Assembly (NCBI GenBank): GCA_002118135.1
Contig: BDIU01000267.1
Coordinates: 1-64,000, forward strand
Length of the DNA: 64,000 nt
Source: Trebouxia sp. TZW2008
Lineage: Eukaryota > Chlorophyta > Trebouxiophyceae > Trebouxiales > Trebouxiaceae
Direction of reading: 5' to 3'
Below the pieces are notes generated by a model. The model searched no databases, was not told the DNA's origin, and saw only the letters and a program-made list of their open reading frames with translations. Both the position numbers and the translations under genes were made by a program. Positions 21,501 through 29,649 of this stretch are shown piece after piece; position 1 is the first letter of the stretch, and each line of letters begins with the position of its first letter.

Positions 21501-24500
21501 CCATGCAATGATGCAACATGCACTGTTGCTGCCATTCAACACAACCATGCTTGTGGTAAACCGGAGGTAATGGCAAGCCTGCGTTGTAGACTTGCACAGT
21601 CAACAGAATGTCATCTTCTCGCTGCATGCATGCAGGTGGCATCCAAAGTCAGTTGCTCCCAACTGCCGGCCCGTCACAACAGACGTCTGATGCAGCAGCA
21701 GCCGGCACGCAGGGCTCACCACCCTCCTCACCCACCAAGTAAGCCCATTTGTCAGCCCAGCTGTCAAAATCTCATCCAGCTGTCTTGCCCTGCTATCAAC
21801 TTCTGGACTATCCTGCATCCCAGCGTCCAGTGCTTGCTGGGATGCAGGATATATTGCCACAGCTGGACAAAGTCTTCTACCGTGCAGGGCAATGCAGGCT
21901 TCACAGCAATCTACTGTCTCCCCACTGGCCGTACCACTCTGCCAGCAGGCCTGCTGCTGCTGCTGCTGCTGCTGCTACTGCATAACCCTGCAACAATTCT
22001 GCAGCGAGTACCAGTGCGCTTGTGTCTGCAGGGTAAAGCAACAGGCTGCCTCCCCAGGTGGGCGCACCACGCCGCCTGCAGGCCTGCTGCTGATGCTGGC
22101 ACAGCTGTGCTCCTTTGTGGACAGCACAGCACTGCTGCTGCTGCTGCTGCTGCTCACTGCAGCTAAGTTTGGTCTTGATCTGCACCACCCTGCCAGTCAC
22201 AGCGCTGCTTTGTGTCTGCAGGGCAAAGCAAGCTTCTCAGCAGGCCTCGTCAAGTGGGCGCACCATGCCGCCTGCAGGCCTGCTGCTGCTGCTGGCACAG
22301 CTGTGCTCCTTCATGGAGAGCACAGCGGTGTTGCATGTGATGGAGATCATTGCTGCCACTTTTCCTGGGCAGGGTGGGGGGTCAGGCAGTGACCAGCCCC
22401 CTGCCTTTGTTGCTGGCGAGGTTGCCAGGTGAACATGTCTGTCAACAAAGCATGTGCACCCAACTTGTCTATGAACAAACATACCAAACAAAATTGAGGT
22501 ATATTGCGTTGCAGTCATTGCACATCATTTTTTGCATGATGTCCCATAGACGGAGGGTCTTGTATTGCAATGAAGTCAAGGACATACTGCATACATGATT
22601 GAAAGACTCTCTGGTCAGGTGTACTTTTGAGTGTGCTGACACTGTTCCTGAGCTGCAATCAATACCCTATGACAACTGGAAGTATGTAGACAGCACTATT
22701 CAACATGCAGAATGCAAGGGTGCACAGTATTGAGCCATATCTCGTTGGACTTTCCATCTTTTTGTCTGCTACAGAGCACTGGCTGGCTTGCAGGCGACTA
22801 GGCACCGCAGCTCAGGCACTACTGCAGGGTTATGTGGAGGCTCATGGACGCCAGCTTACCATTGCTGTAAGGCGCAGCGTTGATTCCACCAACTGGCTTC
22901 AGGTATGCTTCTTGTCCCTTCCTCCAGACAGCTGTGGCTATTGTACGTTTGGACCTCAACATGCTTTTTGCTTTCAGAGACTGCTGTCAGGCGCGGCATT
23001 GAATTCACTCCCTGCTTGTTGTTTTCACTGTGACAGATGTGACTAACTAACCTTGGACCCAAAAATGCCTTTGCTTTCATTGGTAGCTGTCAGGCGCAGT
23101 GCTCAATCCACGTGCTGGCTCCAGGTAAGCTATTTATCACGTCTACTGTCTAACTGGTACCCAATATGATTGTGGTGTCTTGGGACGGGAAGAGGCGTGT
23201 TGGTCTCAGCAAGTGCTGTCAGGCGCAGTGTTGACTGATCAACTGCTTCAGGCGTGCTACTCATCACTGCTATTGGGTGAACATGATAAAGAGTACCCGG
23301 TGAATACTCGACAGCCAACACAAAAGCAGAAATGCATCAAGAATCTGTTGTGAGCATTATAAAGAGCTTCAACAGTTGATATGCTGATCAAGGAGCTGAA
23401 CACCGCTTGAGGCAGAAGTGGCCACAGCAAGTGTATGCCCTGAAAGCGCTAGCTGCATGTTATTAGCGAAGCCCTGTGAGGCTGGTTCATCACTGCTGTG
23501 AGTCAAACTACAGGCAGTGCTGCTACATCAGGAAAACCAATGGGGTCTCCTGTTTTGCAGCACCAGCAGCCCAGGGGTCCACGGCCAGTGTGTGACCTGC
23601 TGATGGAGAAGCTGGCCACCGCTGAGGCGGAGGTGGCGCACTTGGTGCAGCCTTCTGGCCAGAGCACCGACCTACAGATGTGCGCGTTATGGTCAACATA
23701 CTCACAGCACTGCTACAGCAGGAAGAATGGAAAAGCCTTTTGTGTTCTGCAGCACAAGGAGCCCAGGGGTCCACGGCCAGTGTGTGACCTGCTGATAGAG
23801 AAGCTGGCCACCGCTGAGGCAGAGGTGGCGCAGCTGGTGCAGCCTTCTGGCCAGAGCAGTGGCCGCGATGGCCGAGGTAGCACATCAGGAGCTGGCACCA
23901 GGTAAGCTTGACATACATACATTTATAAGTACGCATACTAGTTGGGCTCAAAGGCGTTACTAGGTACATATAGTCACCAAGCGTCTGTCTTTGAGCACCA
24001 AGTCTGTTCACAAGCTGAACCACTGCGAAAGCACTGATCAAAGGTGTCACTGTTTCCATTCTAGCATCAGCAATTGTCTGAGAATAGCTTTGGTACTACA
24101 GTGAGTTCTCTTTGTGACTATTGCTGTGGTCACAAATCAAATTATCCTTTTTCACTAAGATCACTCAGAACATTATCCTTACATTGAATTGTTCGTACTC
24201 AAAGGGAATCAATCACTGCAGTCAGAATGCAGTGATTGACTCCAAATTGCATTGTCACTACATCAATATTATCTGTACATTGATTGTCCTTACAAAGAGA
24301 AGTTGTTGTGACGACCTGCTGCATGAGCCAGCGCAGGTGCTAGGTGTGTGTGGTCCAAGTCCTGTCTTGCCAGGCAGGCCTGTTCTGAGTGTCTTTGTAA
24401 GGACATCTGATATCTCCAATATCTCTGACGAAAAGCTTCACAAACCTGAAGTGTCTTGATGCAGTGGGCAGAGAGAGGGGTATGGGGCCGCCACCCCCCG

Positions 24501-26559
24501 CGCCCCCATGCACACAGCTGCATGGCTAGAACAGCCTGTCAGCAGGCATCTTCTTTCTGCGTACGTTTGTGTGCTTGGTGATCTGCCTCGACCCTGAAAA
24601 GCATCGACAGATGTGAGGGCCTGTGTTCACATTAAAAGTCATTGATGCAGTGGGCAGACAGAGGGGTACGGGGTTGGGGGTGGGTGGGGGGCCCAGACCC
24701 CCCGCACGCAGCTCTCAGGCAGCATGATGGAGCGCAATGTGGCCAACCTCTTCAGAGACAGAGTCAAGTTCTCAGCTGCCGTTGAGTTCAACCAAGCAAG
24801 CATCATGGCAGGTACATTTACTCTTACCTCTCTTCACGCAATTGTTGAAGGCTCATTTCTACAGTCTGGGTATTAGTGGAGCAACTCTTAGTTTGGAGAA
24901 GTCACACTGCTTTCAAGCTGTTTCAAGACCAGGATGTACTCTATCGATATAAATGCCAAGTCATATCAGCACACAACACCCAACATGTTTCAGCAAGCAA
25001 TTGTTGCAACATATAAGTGAAGCTGCTTTGCTGAGAGTTTGATCTGTAGTGGCCCGCATTGTTTAGCCATAGGGCAGTCTGGGCATGCTTGCATGACAGA
25101 GGTCCCTGAGCAGAGCTGTCTTGGCATGCAGGCATCAGCAGAGTGGAACTGAAATCCCTCTTGGAGAGTGTGCAGTTGCAAACCTTGAGCCCTACAGGCC
25201 TGCAACAGCTTCAGCAGCGTGAGATGAAAACCGCACATGCCATGGCACAGGTCCTCAAATAAAGCTCTGTTGACCTGCAGGCCTCAGCAGAGTGGGTCGG
25301 AAGTCTCTCGTGAAGAGTGTGGGCTGAAGACTCTGACCAGAGCAGGCCTGCAACAACTTCAGCAGCATGGGGGTCTGAAACCACTCATGCCATGACACAG
25401 GTCCTCAACTAAAGCTCTGTTGACCTGCAGGCATTAGCAGAGTGGGTCTGAAGTCTCTTGTGAAGAGTGTGCGGCTAAAGACTCTGAGCAGGGCAGGCCT
25501 GGAGTCAATAGAGAGGGATTAGCTTCCCAAGCAAATTCTGTTGGCCTGCAGGCATCAGCAGGGCAGGACTGAAGTGGCTTGTCTTATGATGGAGCTCATG
25601 AACCAAAGCTCTGTTGGCATGCAGGCATTAGTAGGGTGGGGTTAAAGTCTCTTGTGGAGAGTGTGCGGTTGCAAACCTTGAGCCGTGCAGGCCTGCAACA
25701 GCTGCAGCTAGATGTGCACTACCTGCGACCCCTTCTATGCAGGTAAGGCGCTATTTGCGTCTCTTTGTGTGTCCCCTGTTTGTCTACTCCTTCATGAACA
25801 TCTCATGCTCCCCACTCTGCAGCTTGTTGCTGTCCCTCTTATGCAGGTGACACAACCTTTCAAACCTCTCTGTCCTGCCAGTCGTGAGATTTTCCCTTGA
25901 GCTTTTCCTGCCCTGCAGCTATCTGCAGTTGATCCGTTACACCCAAACAATAACCAGTGCATCGCAGCTATGCTGAGTGCAGGGTTGTTGCAGCGCATGT
26001 TTTATTATATCTTCATCAGTATGCATGCTGTTGGCAATGTGTAGCTTGAGCGGACATGCGCAAGCCGCTTATTGTGCACTTGGCCCGCTGAGACTCCTGC
26101 ACAACCATCGTGGTTGGGTCAAACCAACCTGACAGATGGACAATGCCTGCTAGACGGCAATGACATGCTGTGTCTAAGCATTTCAGCTGCAACCAATTTT
26201 TGGTCCATGATGATCAGCCTGCCATGACTGTTCCCAGTCAGGCCAGCAGTGTCAGAGCATGCAAAGCATACGCACATTATGCTGCAGCTAAAAATTACCA
26301 GCGAAGACGCACAACTTTGGTCACAGAGCATGAACTGAGAAATGTCATACATTGCAGCTATGCTGGCTTCACTGCGATGTACAGCATGTCAATATAGTAT
26401 ACTGTGTGGTTCAGGTTTGCTCAAGGCAGTGAAGCAAATGTGATTCAGCAGCTCCTTGATGAAGTTCTATCGACTGCCTTGGAGCGCGCACTGGAGCCAC
26501 AGCTGCTTGAAGGCTTGGTGCTTGAAAAGATCATGACAGCAAATCAGAGCAAGTCATAG
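12560..26559 (+). CDS. VPS51: VPS51, GARP/EARP tethering complex subunit
   Basis: VPS51 (Fat-free/Ang2) is a subunit of the GARP and EARP tethers for endosome-to-Golgi transport. Exon 1 (12560-12977) has the Vps51 signature: a leader with VRDLLSSYYG, then FDADRYLSQLLRSTRLDGLL and MLVYENYNKFISATDTIRSM. Phase-matched exons follow at 13105-13181, 13661-13801 (LFKLQAIFDLPKRL), 14203-14352, 15039-15144 and about 16218-16312. Later exons include about 19390-19551, 20486-20640, 22246-22431, 22775-22903 (LLQGYVEAHGRQLTIAVRRS) and the copy ending 23901 (EPRGPRPVCDLL). The end is 24723-24811 (MERNVANLFRDRVKFS), 25625-25742 (ISRVGLKSLVESVRLQTLSR) and 26415-26559 (QQLLDEVLSTALERALEP). The 14-kb span is inflated by echo arrays of at least ten exons. 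Choice among copies between 16.3 and 22.4 kb is uncertain. Confidence 0.9.
14020..14352 (+). repeat. VPS51 exon 4 echo (two copies)
   Basis: The complete exon is 14203-14352 (starting GAFRQVAVEADACAKELTQI). A truncated copy at about 14026-14098 keeps its acceptor and phase (GAFRQMAAKADACAKQLTQF) but has no proper donor. A further fragment around 14130-14160 resembles only the first few codons. Confidence 0.8.
15030..15610 (+). repeat. VPS51 exon 5 echo (three copies)
   Basis: The full exon 15039-15144 ends DLMAPGVSPAAIPG with donor GTCAGG. Copies at about 15245-15336 (KRMKGILHEAEAIADLMAAG) and 15470-15532 (IVDLMAAGLNSAAIPG) retain the donor but lose the 5' part. The flanking intron GTCAGGTCTGCCTTCCACAG is also duplicated, so the unit is exon end plus intron start. 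Confidence 0.85.
15945..16222 (+). repeat. Three ~90-115-bp units before VPS51 exon 6
   Basis: Three successive blocks share GCCTGCAGGTCT or a close variant, then a GTATCAGCCAG-like segment, then GCTTTGCAATTCT or GCTTTGCAGTGG. The last abuts the chosen acceptor of exon 6 at about 16217. These are acceptor-side duplications of intron plus exon start. Confidence 0.75.
16218..17975 (+). repeat. Eleven-fold echo array of VPS51 exon 6
   Basis: Copies of a segment encoding MAHTAALFSELFEPSGRKKL occur near 16233, 16366, 16541, 16709, 16870, 17070, 17230, 17380, 17572, 17730 and 17915. Spacing is mostly 130-205 bases. Several keep AG before ATGGC and AAG|GT after, so they could splice as in-frame 0-0 cassettes of about 24 codons. 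Alternate copies belong to a second subtype beginning GCATACAGCTGGCTCTGAGC and containing PSGCK. The last copies are clearly broken. Confidence 0.88.
18060..18560 (+). repeat. VPS51 exon 7 echo (VTREAFGRY), three copies
   Basis: GTGACTAGAGAGGCCTTTGG at about 18159 is truncated after GRYTNSSQ. The copies at about 18222 and 18424 extend through RALTDAAV and a Gln/Ser-rich segment. A GKGDWGAG-like block recurs at about 18075, 18362 and 18880. More than one copy remains open, so which is used cannot be told from sequence. Confidence 0.75.
18877..19145 (+). repeat. Two copies of SNDMQ...LSPQDR segment in VPS51
   Basis: The first copy (about 18880-18987) reads ISNDMQRIQSLLPELSPQDR and the second (about 19023-19141) reads ISNDMQCTQSLLRDLSPQDR. 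Both are followed by a GTA donor. The second follows VRDLWRAFDQYRVVHKDG. Both are open. Confidence 0.75.
19934..19963. repeat. GCA trinucleotide run
   Basis: About nine GCA/CAG units in a VPS51 intron, just upstream of the NNSSGL exon echoes. Confidence 0.85.
20075..20645 (+). repeat. Acceptor-side echoes of VPS51 NNSSGL exon
   Basis: Near-copies of GCATTCAACAGCAGCAGCGG followed by CTGATGAAAGGCAGCGCCAG occur at about 20079, 20248, 20360 and 20483, plus a fragment at about 19837. Only the last (AFNNSSGLVMKGSASILSG, then WVLRSWRDVFVDLVQGQ) continues to a full exon. The first is frameshifted, and the second and third decay after about 50 bases. Confidence 0.85.
20588..21145 (+). repeat. Donor-side echoes of the same exon (QFLFLSLLAG)
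   Basis: Four copies of the exon's 3' end, each containing TGTCCCTGCTAGCAGG or a close variant, lie at about 20588, 20750, 20925 and 21088, spaced about 165 bases. The first is joined to the full exon, with donor GTGAGG after LLAG. The others lack the upstream part. Confidence 0.85.
21640..22432 (+). repeat. VPS51 PPAGLLL exon echoes with CTG expansions
   Basis: Copies at about 21640, 21927, 22055 and 22246 share GCAGGCCTGCTGCTG and, in three, the preceding CACCACGCCGCCTG-like block. In two of them CTG runs of about eight units have grown (21952-21974 and 22134-22155), which would encode poly-Leu. The last copy (LLLLLAQLCSFMESTAVLHV to VAGEVAR, donor at 22432) reads on as the functional exon. 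Confidence 0.82.
22775..23260 (+). repeat. Donor-side echoes of VPS51 VEAHGRQL exon
   Basis: The full exon ends AVRRSVDSTNWLQ, donor GTATGC, at about 22903. Shorter copies containing CTGTCAGGCGCAGTG lie at about 22985, 23085 and 23215. The second still ends CTCCAGGTAAGC, while the third has GC in place of GT at the border. Confidence 0.82.
23540..23905 (+). repeat. Two full copies of VPS51 PRGPRPVCDLL exon
   Basis: Copies at about 23558-23680 and 23752-23901 are over 90% identical (for example PVCDLLMEKLATAEAEVAHL against PVCDLLIEKLATAEAEVAQL). Both keep an upstream TGCAG acceptor. The first lacks a clean donor near its end, and the second ends with donor GTAAGC. This is one of the best-preserved duplicate pairs in the window. 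Confidence 0.88.
24099..24306. mobile_element. MITE with CAGTGAGTTCTCTTTG end
   Basis: The element begins after a TA dinucleotide with CAGTGAGTTCTCTTTG. It closes near 24306 with GTCCTTACAAAGAGAAGTT, an inverted match to the start. A central palindrome (ATCACTGCAG...TGCAGTGAT) is shared with the element at 32438. It has no coding capacity and sits in a VPS51 intron. The right end is less well preserved than the left. Confidence 0.7.
24388..24425. mobile_element. Fragment of the same MITE end
   Basis: TCTTTGTAAGGACA just downstream of the previous element repeats the terminal motif of this MITE family. It may be a solo end or part of a nested copy. Confidence 0.4.
24455..24722. repeat. Duplicated GATGCAGTGGGCAGA block in VPS51 intron
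   Basis: Two ~70-base blocks (from about 24460 and 24643) start GATGCAGTGGGCAGAGAGAG or a close variant and run into G- and C-rich tracts. The second ends at the acceptor of the exon starting 24723, so this is another acceptor-side duplication. Confidence 0.75.
25125..25742 (+). repeat. Five acceptor-side echoes of VPS51 GISRVGLKSL exon
   Basis: Copies start at about 25130, 25281, 25432, 25552 and 25625, each preceded by TGCAG and beginning GCATCAGCAG or a close variant. Only the last reaches a donor (25743, phase 2). Copy 2 has a frameshift giving an early stop, copies 3 and 4 are truncated, and copy 1 diverges after the QQLQ region. Because all copies keep acceptor and phase, the unit is intron end plus exon start. 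Confidence 0.9.
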
Positions 26560-27419
26560 AAACAAGCGCTTGCAACTGATTCTCATGCATGCTTATTGAG
26601 TCAGCAACGCTCTGTGCTGCGGGAAGCAGCTGTATGTTTGCTCCAACAAGCCTGCATGGAGTTCGCATCAGAACATTGAAAGAATGAATCCGACTCAGTG
26701 TGTGTCAAACCATGAGAGTGTGAAAATCCGTCAGTATTCGTGAAATCGTCGCTCAGTCTGTACGTTGATTGTGCAGCAAGCTCACTGCAAGTACACAGCA
26801 TCGTGCACTGCTTCAATGTCATGCTGTCAATGGCAAGCGTTTTAGGCACGGCTGGGTGGGAATGCTAGCACAGTTCTTGCTGTTCACGCCTGAATCCTAC
26901 CAAGTCTAATTTGGAGACCAGTGATATTTACACACAGCAGTACAGCAATCTTCAAGAAGAGCAAGCATCACTAGGACTGAGTCAGGATGCTGTCAAATGC
27001 AGACATCTGGATGTGCACACCAAGCTGATGTGATTCACTGCTGCAAGCAAGCACTACACAGGACTGTGCCTTGCTGCTTACCAAACCATGCAAACTACAA
27101 TTGACCCACATTCACTGCACTCAGCTGATCAACCGGGTTCAGTGGTTATGTGATGACGTGTATAGTGCACTCGACCATGAGTTTGCAGCCAGTTGTTGCA
27201 AAAACTTCCAGAGTCTCAAGTCTTGTTGAAGGCGTGAACAACACACCATTGGTTGGCTGGATATAAAAACCAGCATGGCCATCTTAGCCGCTTGCAGAAG
27301 CAAGCGTTACCAGGATGCACGACGAGGACGTGTGGCCATAAGCATCCCGCCCATCACTCCAGGCACCCACATGCCAACTGGAGATCATCAGGTTGCAAGG
27401 GAAGAAGGTGGTTGTGGTT
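26560..27419. other. Intergenic region downstream of VPS51
   Basis: No supported gene. A CCATTGG and an ATATAAAAA motif at about 27246-27268 stand just before a short open frame at 27275, but the TATA-like box is too close to that ATG to serve it. Confidence 0.5.
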
Positions 27420-28330
27420 TTGGAACTGGTAGGCCAGTAGGTGAGTTTGGGCAGATGTTGTGCAAAGGTAGGCAGGATTGAGCCATGATAGGCACAAAAG
27501 TAGGCAGGATTGGGCAATGATGGGCAGAAGGTGGGCAAAGGTTGGCAGGAGTACGCCTATGTGCAAAGGTAGGCAAAATTAGGCAATGATGGGCAAAGGT
27601 GGTGCATGATGGGCAAAGGTGGTCAATGCTGGGCAGCTTGGGCAGAGGTAGACAAGGTTGGGCAGTTGTAGGCACAGCAGTAGGCAGGATTGGGCCATAG
27701 TAAGCAGAACTGGACGATGGTAAGCCAGCAGTGGGCTATGGTAAGCAGGTTAGGCAAAAGGTGGGCAGAAGTAGACATGATTGAGCAACGATAGGCACAG
27801 CAGTAGGCAGGATTGGGCCATGGTAGGCAGAGCTGGACAATGGAAAGCCAGCAGTGGGCTATGGAAAGCAGATTAGGCAAAAGGTGGGCAAAAGTTGGCA
27901 GGAGTAGGCACTAATACGCAACAATGGGCTGTAGGTAGGCAGCAGTGGGCAATGGTAGGCCAGCTGTGAGCAACATTGGAGCCATTCCAGGCAAAGACGG
28001 GCAAATGGTGGGCGACATTGAGCCTAACATAGGCAATACTGGGTCCTGGTGGGCAGAATTGAGCAGCTCAGGCAATGCTTGGCAAAAGTAGGCAGTGTTT
28101 GGCCCTCTAGGCAGACGTCGGCAAGGTGTAGGTGATGGTAAGCAGCTTAAGAAGCAAGAGGCGTTTGGGCAATGTGAGGCAGTGGTTGGCCCAGGGGTCA
28201 TAGTTGAGCATAACTAAGCAGTGGTGGGCAGAACCAGGCAACTTGGACAAGGTTAGGCAGTACTGATGTTGGGTGCTGATAGGCAATAGTGCGCAGCATA
28301 GGCACCGTTGGCAATGATAGACAGTGGTGT
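27420..28330. repeat. Degenerate GGGCA/TAGGCA minisatellite
   Basis: About 0.9 kb is dominated by loosely repeated GGGCA, AGGCAG, GGATTGGGCA and ATGATGGGCA words at about 10-20 base intervals. A ~105-base higher-order unit is visible: AAGCCAGCAGTGGGCTATGG at about 27720 and again with one change at about 27844. The long open frames on the minus strand here (Pro/Cys/His-rich) are products of the repeat. Confidence 0.85.
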
Positions 28331-28339
28331 GCACGCTCA

Positions 28340-28560
28340 CCTGCTATCAGTGTGTAATGGTAACGGTCCTGGTGCAGCACCGACCGTTGCATGGGTACGA
28401 ACCTTCTGAAGGGAAGCTGGACCACAGACGACGAACAGGAGGTCCAGGCGACTCCGAGGGACAACACCAGGAGAGCTAGCACGTCGGTCCATGGGTGCTA
28501 TGCCTTGAAAGACTATAAAAGGCCTACGAGTAGTATGCAACGGTGAGATGTTGCAGAGCT
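28340..28560 (+). promoter_or_regulatory. CpG-rich segment with TATAAAAGG box
   Basis: A CpG-bearing stretch contains CTATAAAAGGCC at about 28512. It is not adjacent to any recognised gene. It could be the promoter of a non-coding RNA or the U3/R part of a solo LTR; I see no defined terminal repeat, primer site or target duplication. Confidence 0.35.
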
Positions 28561-28939
28561 ACTGATTCAACCAAGGTGATTGTTACAGCAAGGACGACCC
28601 TACCTGAACTAGCTGGATGCTACAGCTAGACGTCTGCTTAGACACAGAGCTTTGCAAAAGCGTTTGCAGTGTAAGCTGCAGTTGCTGAGGCTGTGTGAAC
28701 CAGGAGCAGGTAGTGCTAGACCGTTGCACCTCTTTCATAACGTACAGCAACGCTGAGCAGATGGACACACAGAAGATCAAAACAAGCTTACAAGAAAGCA
28801 GCAGTGCCAAGCCAAGCGACGCTTACGGGCCAGAACTTACATAGCGAGCTGCAAGGTGCCTAGTTTTGCGCAAATGTGAGGGTCCAGTTCAAAAATGGCG
28901 CCTTTGTAGCCTGGTTTGGCATAGCCCCAGGGCGTTGCT

Positions 28940-29025
28940 TTGAACGCCCTTAGTCGAGTTTGCAAATTAATTTGCAATATTCCACAATAAAGCAAATTAA
29001 TTTGCAATATTCCACAATAAAGCAA
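28940..29025. repeat. Two-copy 31-bp A/T-rich tandem repeat
   Basis: AATTAATTTGCAATATTCCA is repeated exactly, at about 28967 and again at about 28998, with the following CAATAAAGCA. Nothing coding is supported here. Confidence 0.85.
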
Positions 29026-29649
29026 TCGCTTCGAAAGGACAACCCATCCAATTCTGCGGCACACTTTCTCCCCCCATCTGTTATTCTTTGCATATCTGTG
29101 GCAAGCATCAAGTTCTAGGAGTCGACTTTGATGCATTACAGCATGATGTACGCAGAAGCGTTTTTTTCTGCATTTGGCAGGCAGTCTAGAGTTTGCATGA
29201 GGCTATAGCTATGCTCAACAGATGAGGAATGCACAACAGCAGTACCAGCATCGCTGTCAAGAGTCAAAACCTGGGCGTATCAAACAGTTGCTGCATGCCG
29301 CTCATGGGCTGAAGGTGACTGAGCATGACGCAACAAACAGCTCCGAGACAGTCTTGCAACCGCAGTGCCAATTGCAGTGTTTCAGTACAAGTTGCGCAGA
29401 CTTATCAGATTGTTATGCCCTGACAAGTCTGAGGGCAATAGATTCGAATGTGGCAAAAGCAGCTAGGGTGGTGCAATTGCACTCACAGGCGGTTAGGTCA
29501 AAGCTTGTGCAAGTGACAGCTGGAGTTTAATGCAGAGACAAGAGTGGGAGAGCTCCAGGAGCACAGCTGTCGGACCAAGGCGCTATTCCGCTCGTGTATG
29601 TCAAGCTGTCCTGTAGCTCTCGCAGCCGCAACAGCTTCCGAAGCCAGCG
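29026..29649. other. Upstream flank of PDCD2/TSR4
   Basis: No exon recognised. It becomes CpG-richer from about 29560, as is usual for gene starts in this window. Confidence 0.45.

Noticed and set aside
21892..22392. Long plus-strand frame through 21.9-22.4 kb as a single exon
   Set aside because: It is open only because CTG-expanded echoes lack stops. Acceptors and the final donor support a shorter last copy.
12560..26559. Reading VPS51 arrays as a CRISPR-like or satellite array
   Set aside because: Units are copies of flanking coding exons with splice borders, not identical short repeats with unique spacers.
27275..27481. 68-codon open frame after an ATATAAAAA box
   Set aside because: The TATA-like motif ends only a few bases before the ATG, so transcription would start inside the frame. 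The frame also runs into the minisatellite.
27388..28201. Long minus-strand frames rich in Pro, Cys and His
   Set aside because: They are generated by the GGGCA-type repeat and have no domain or splice support.
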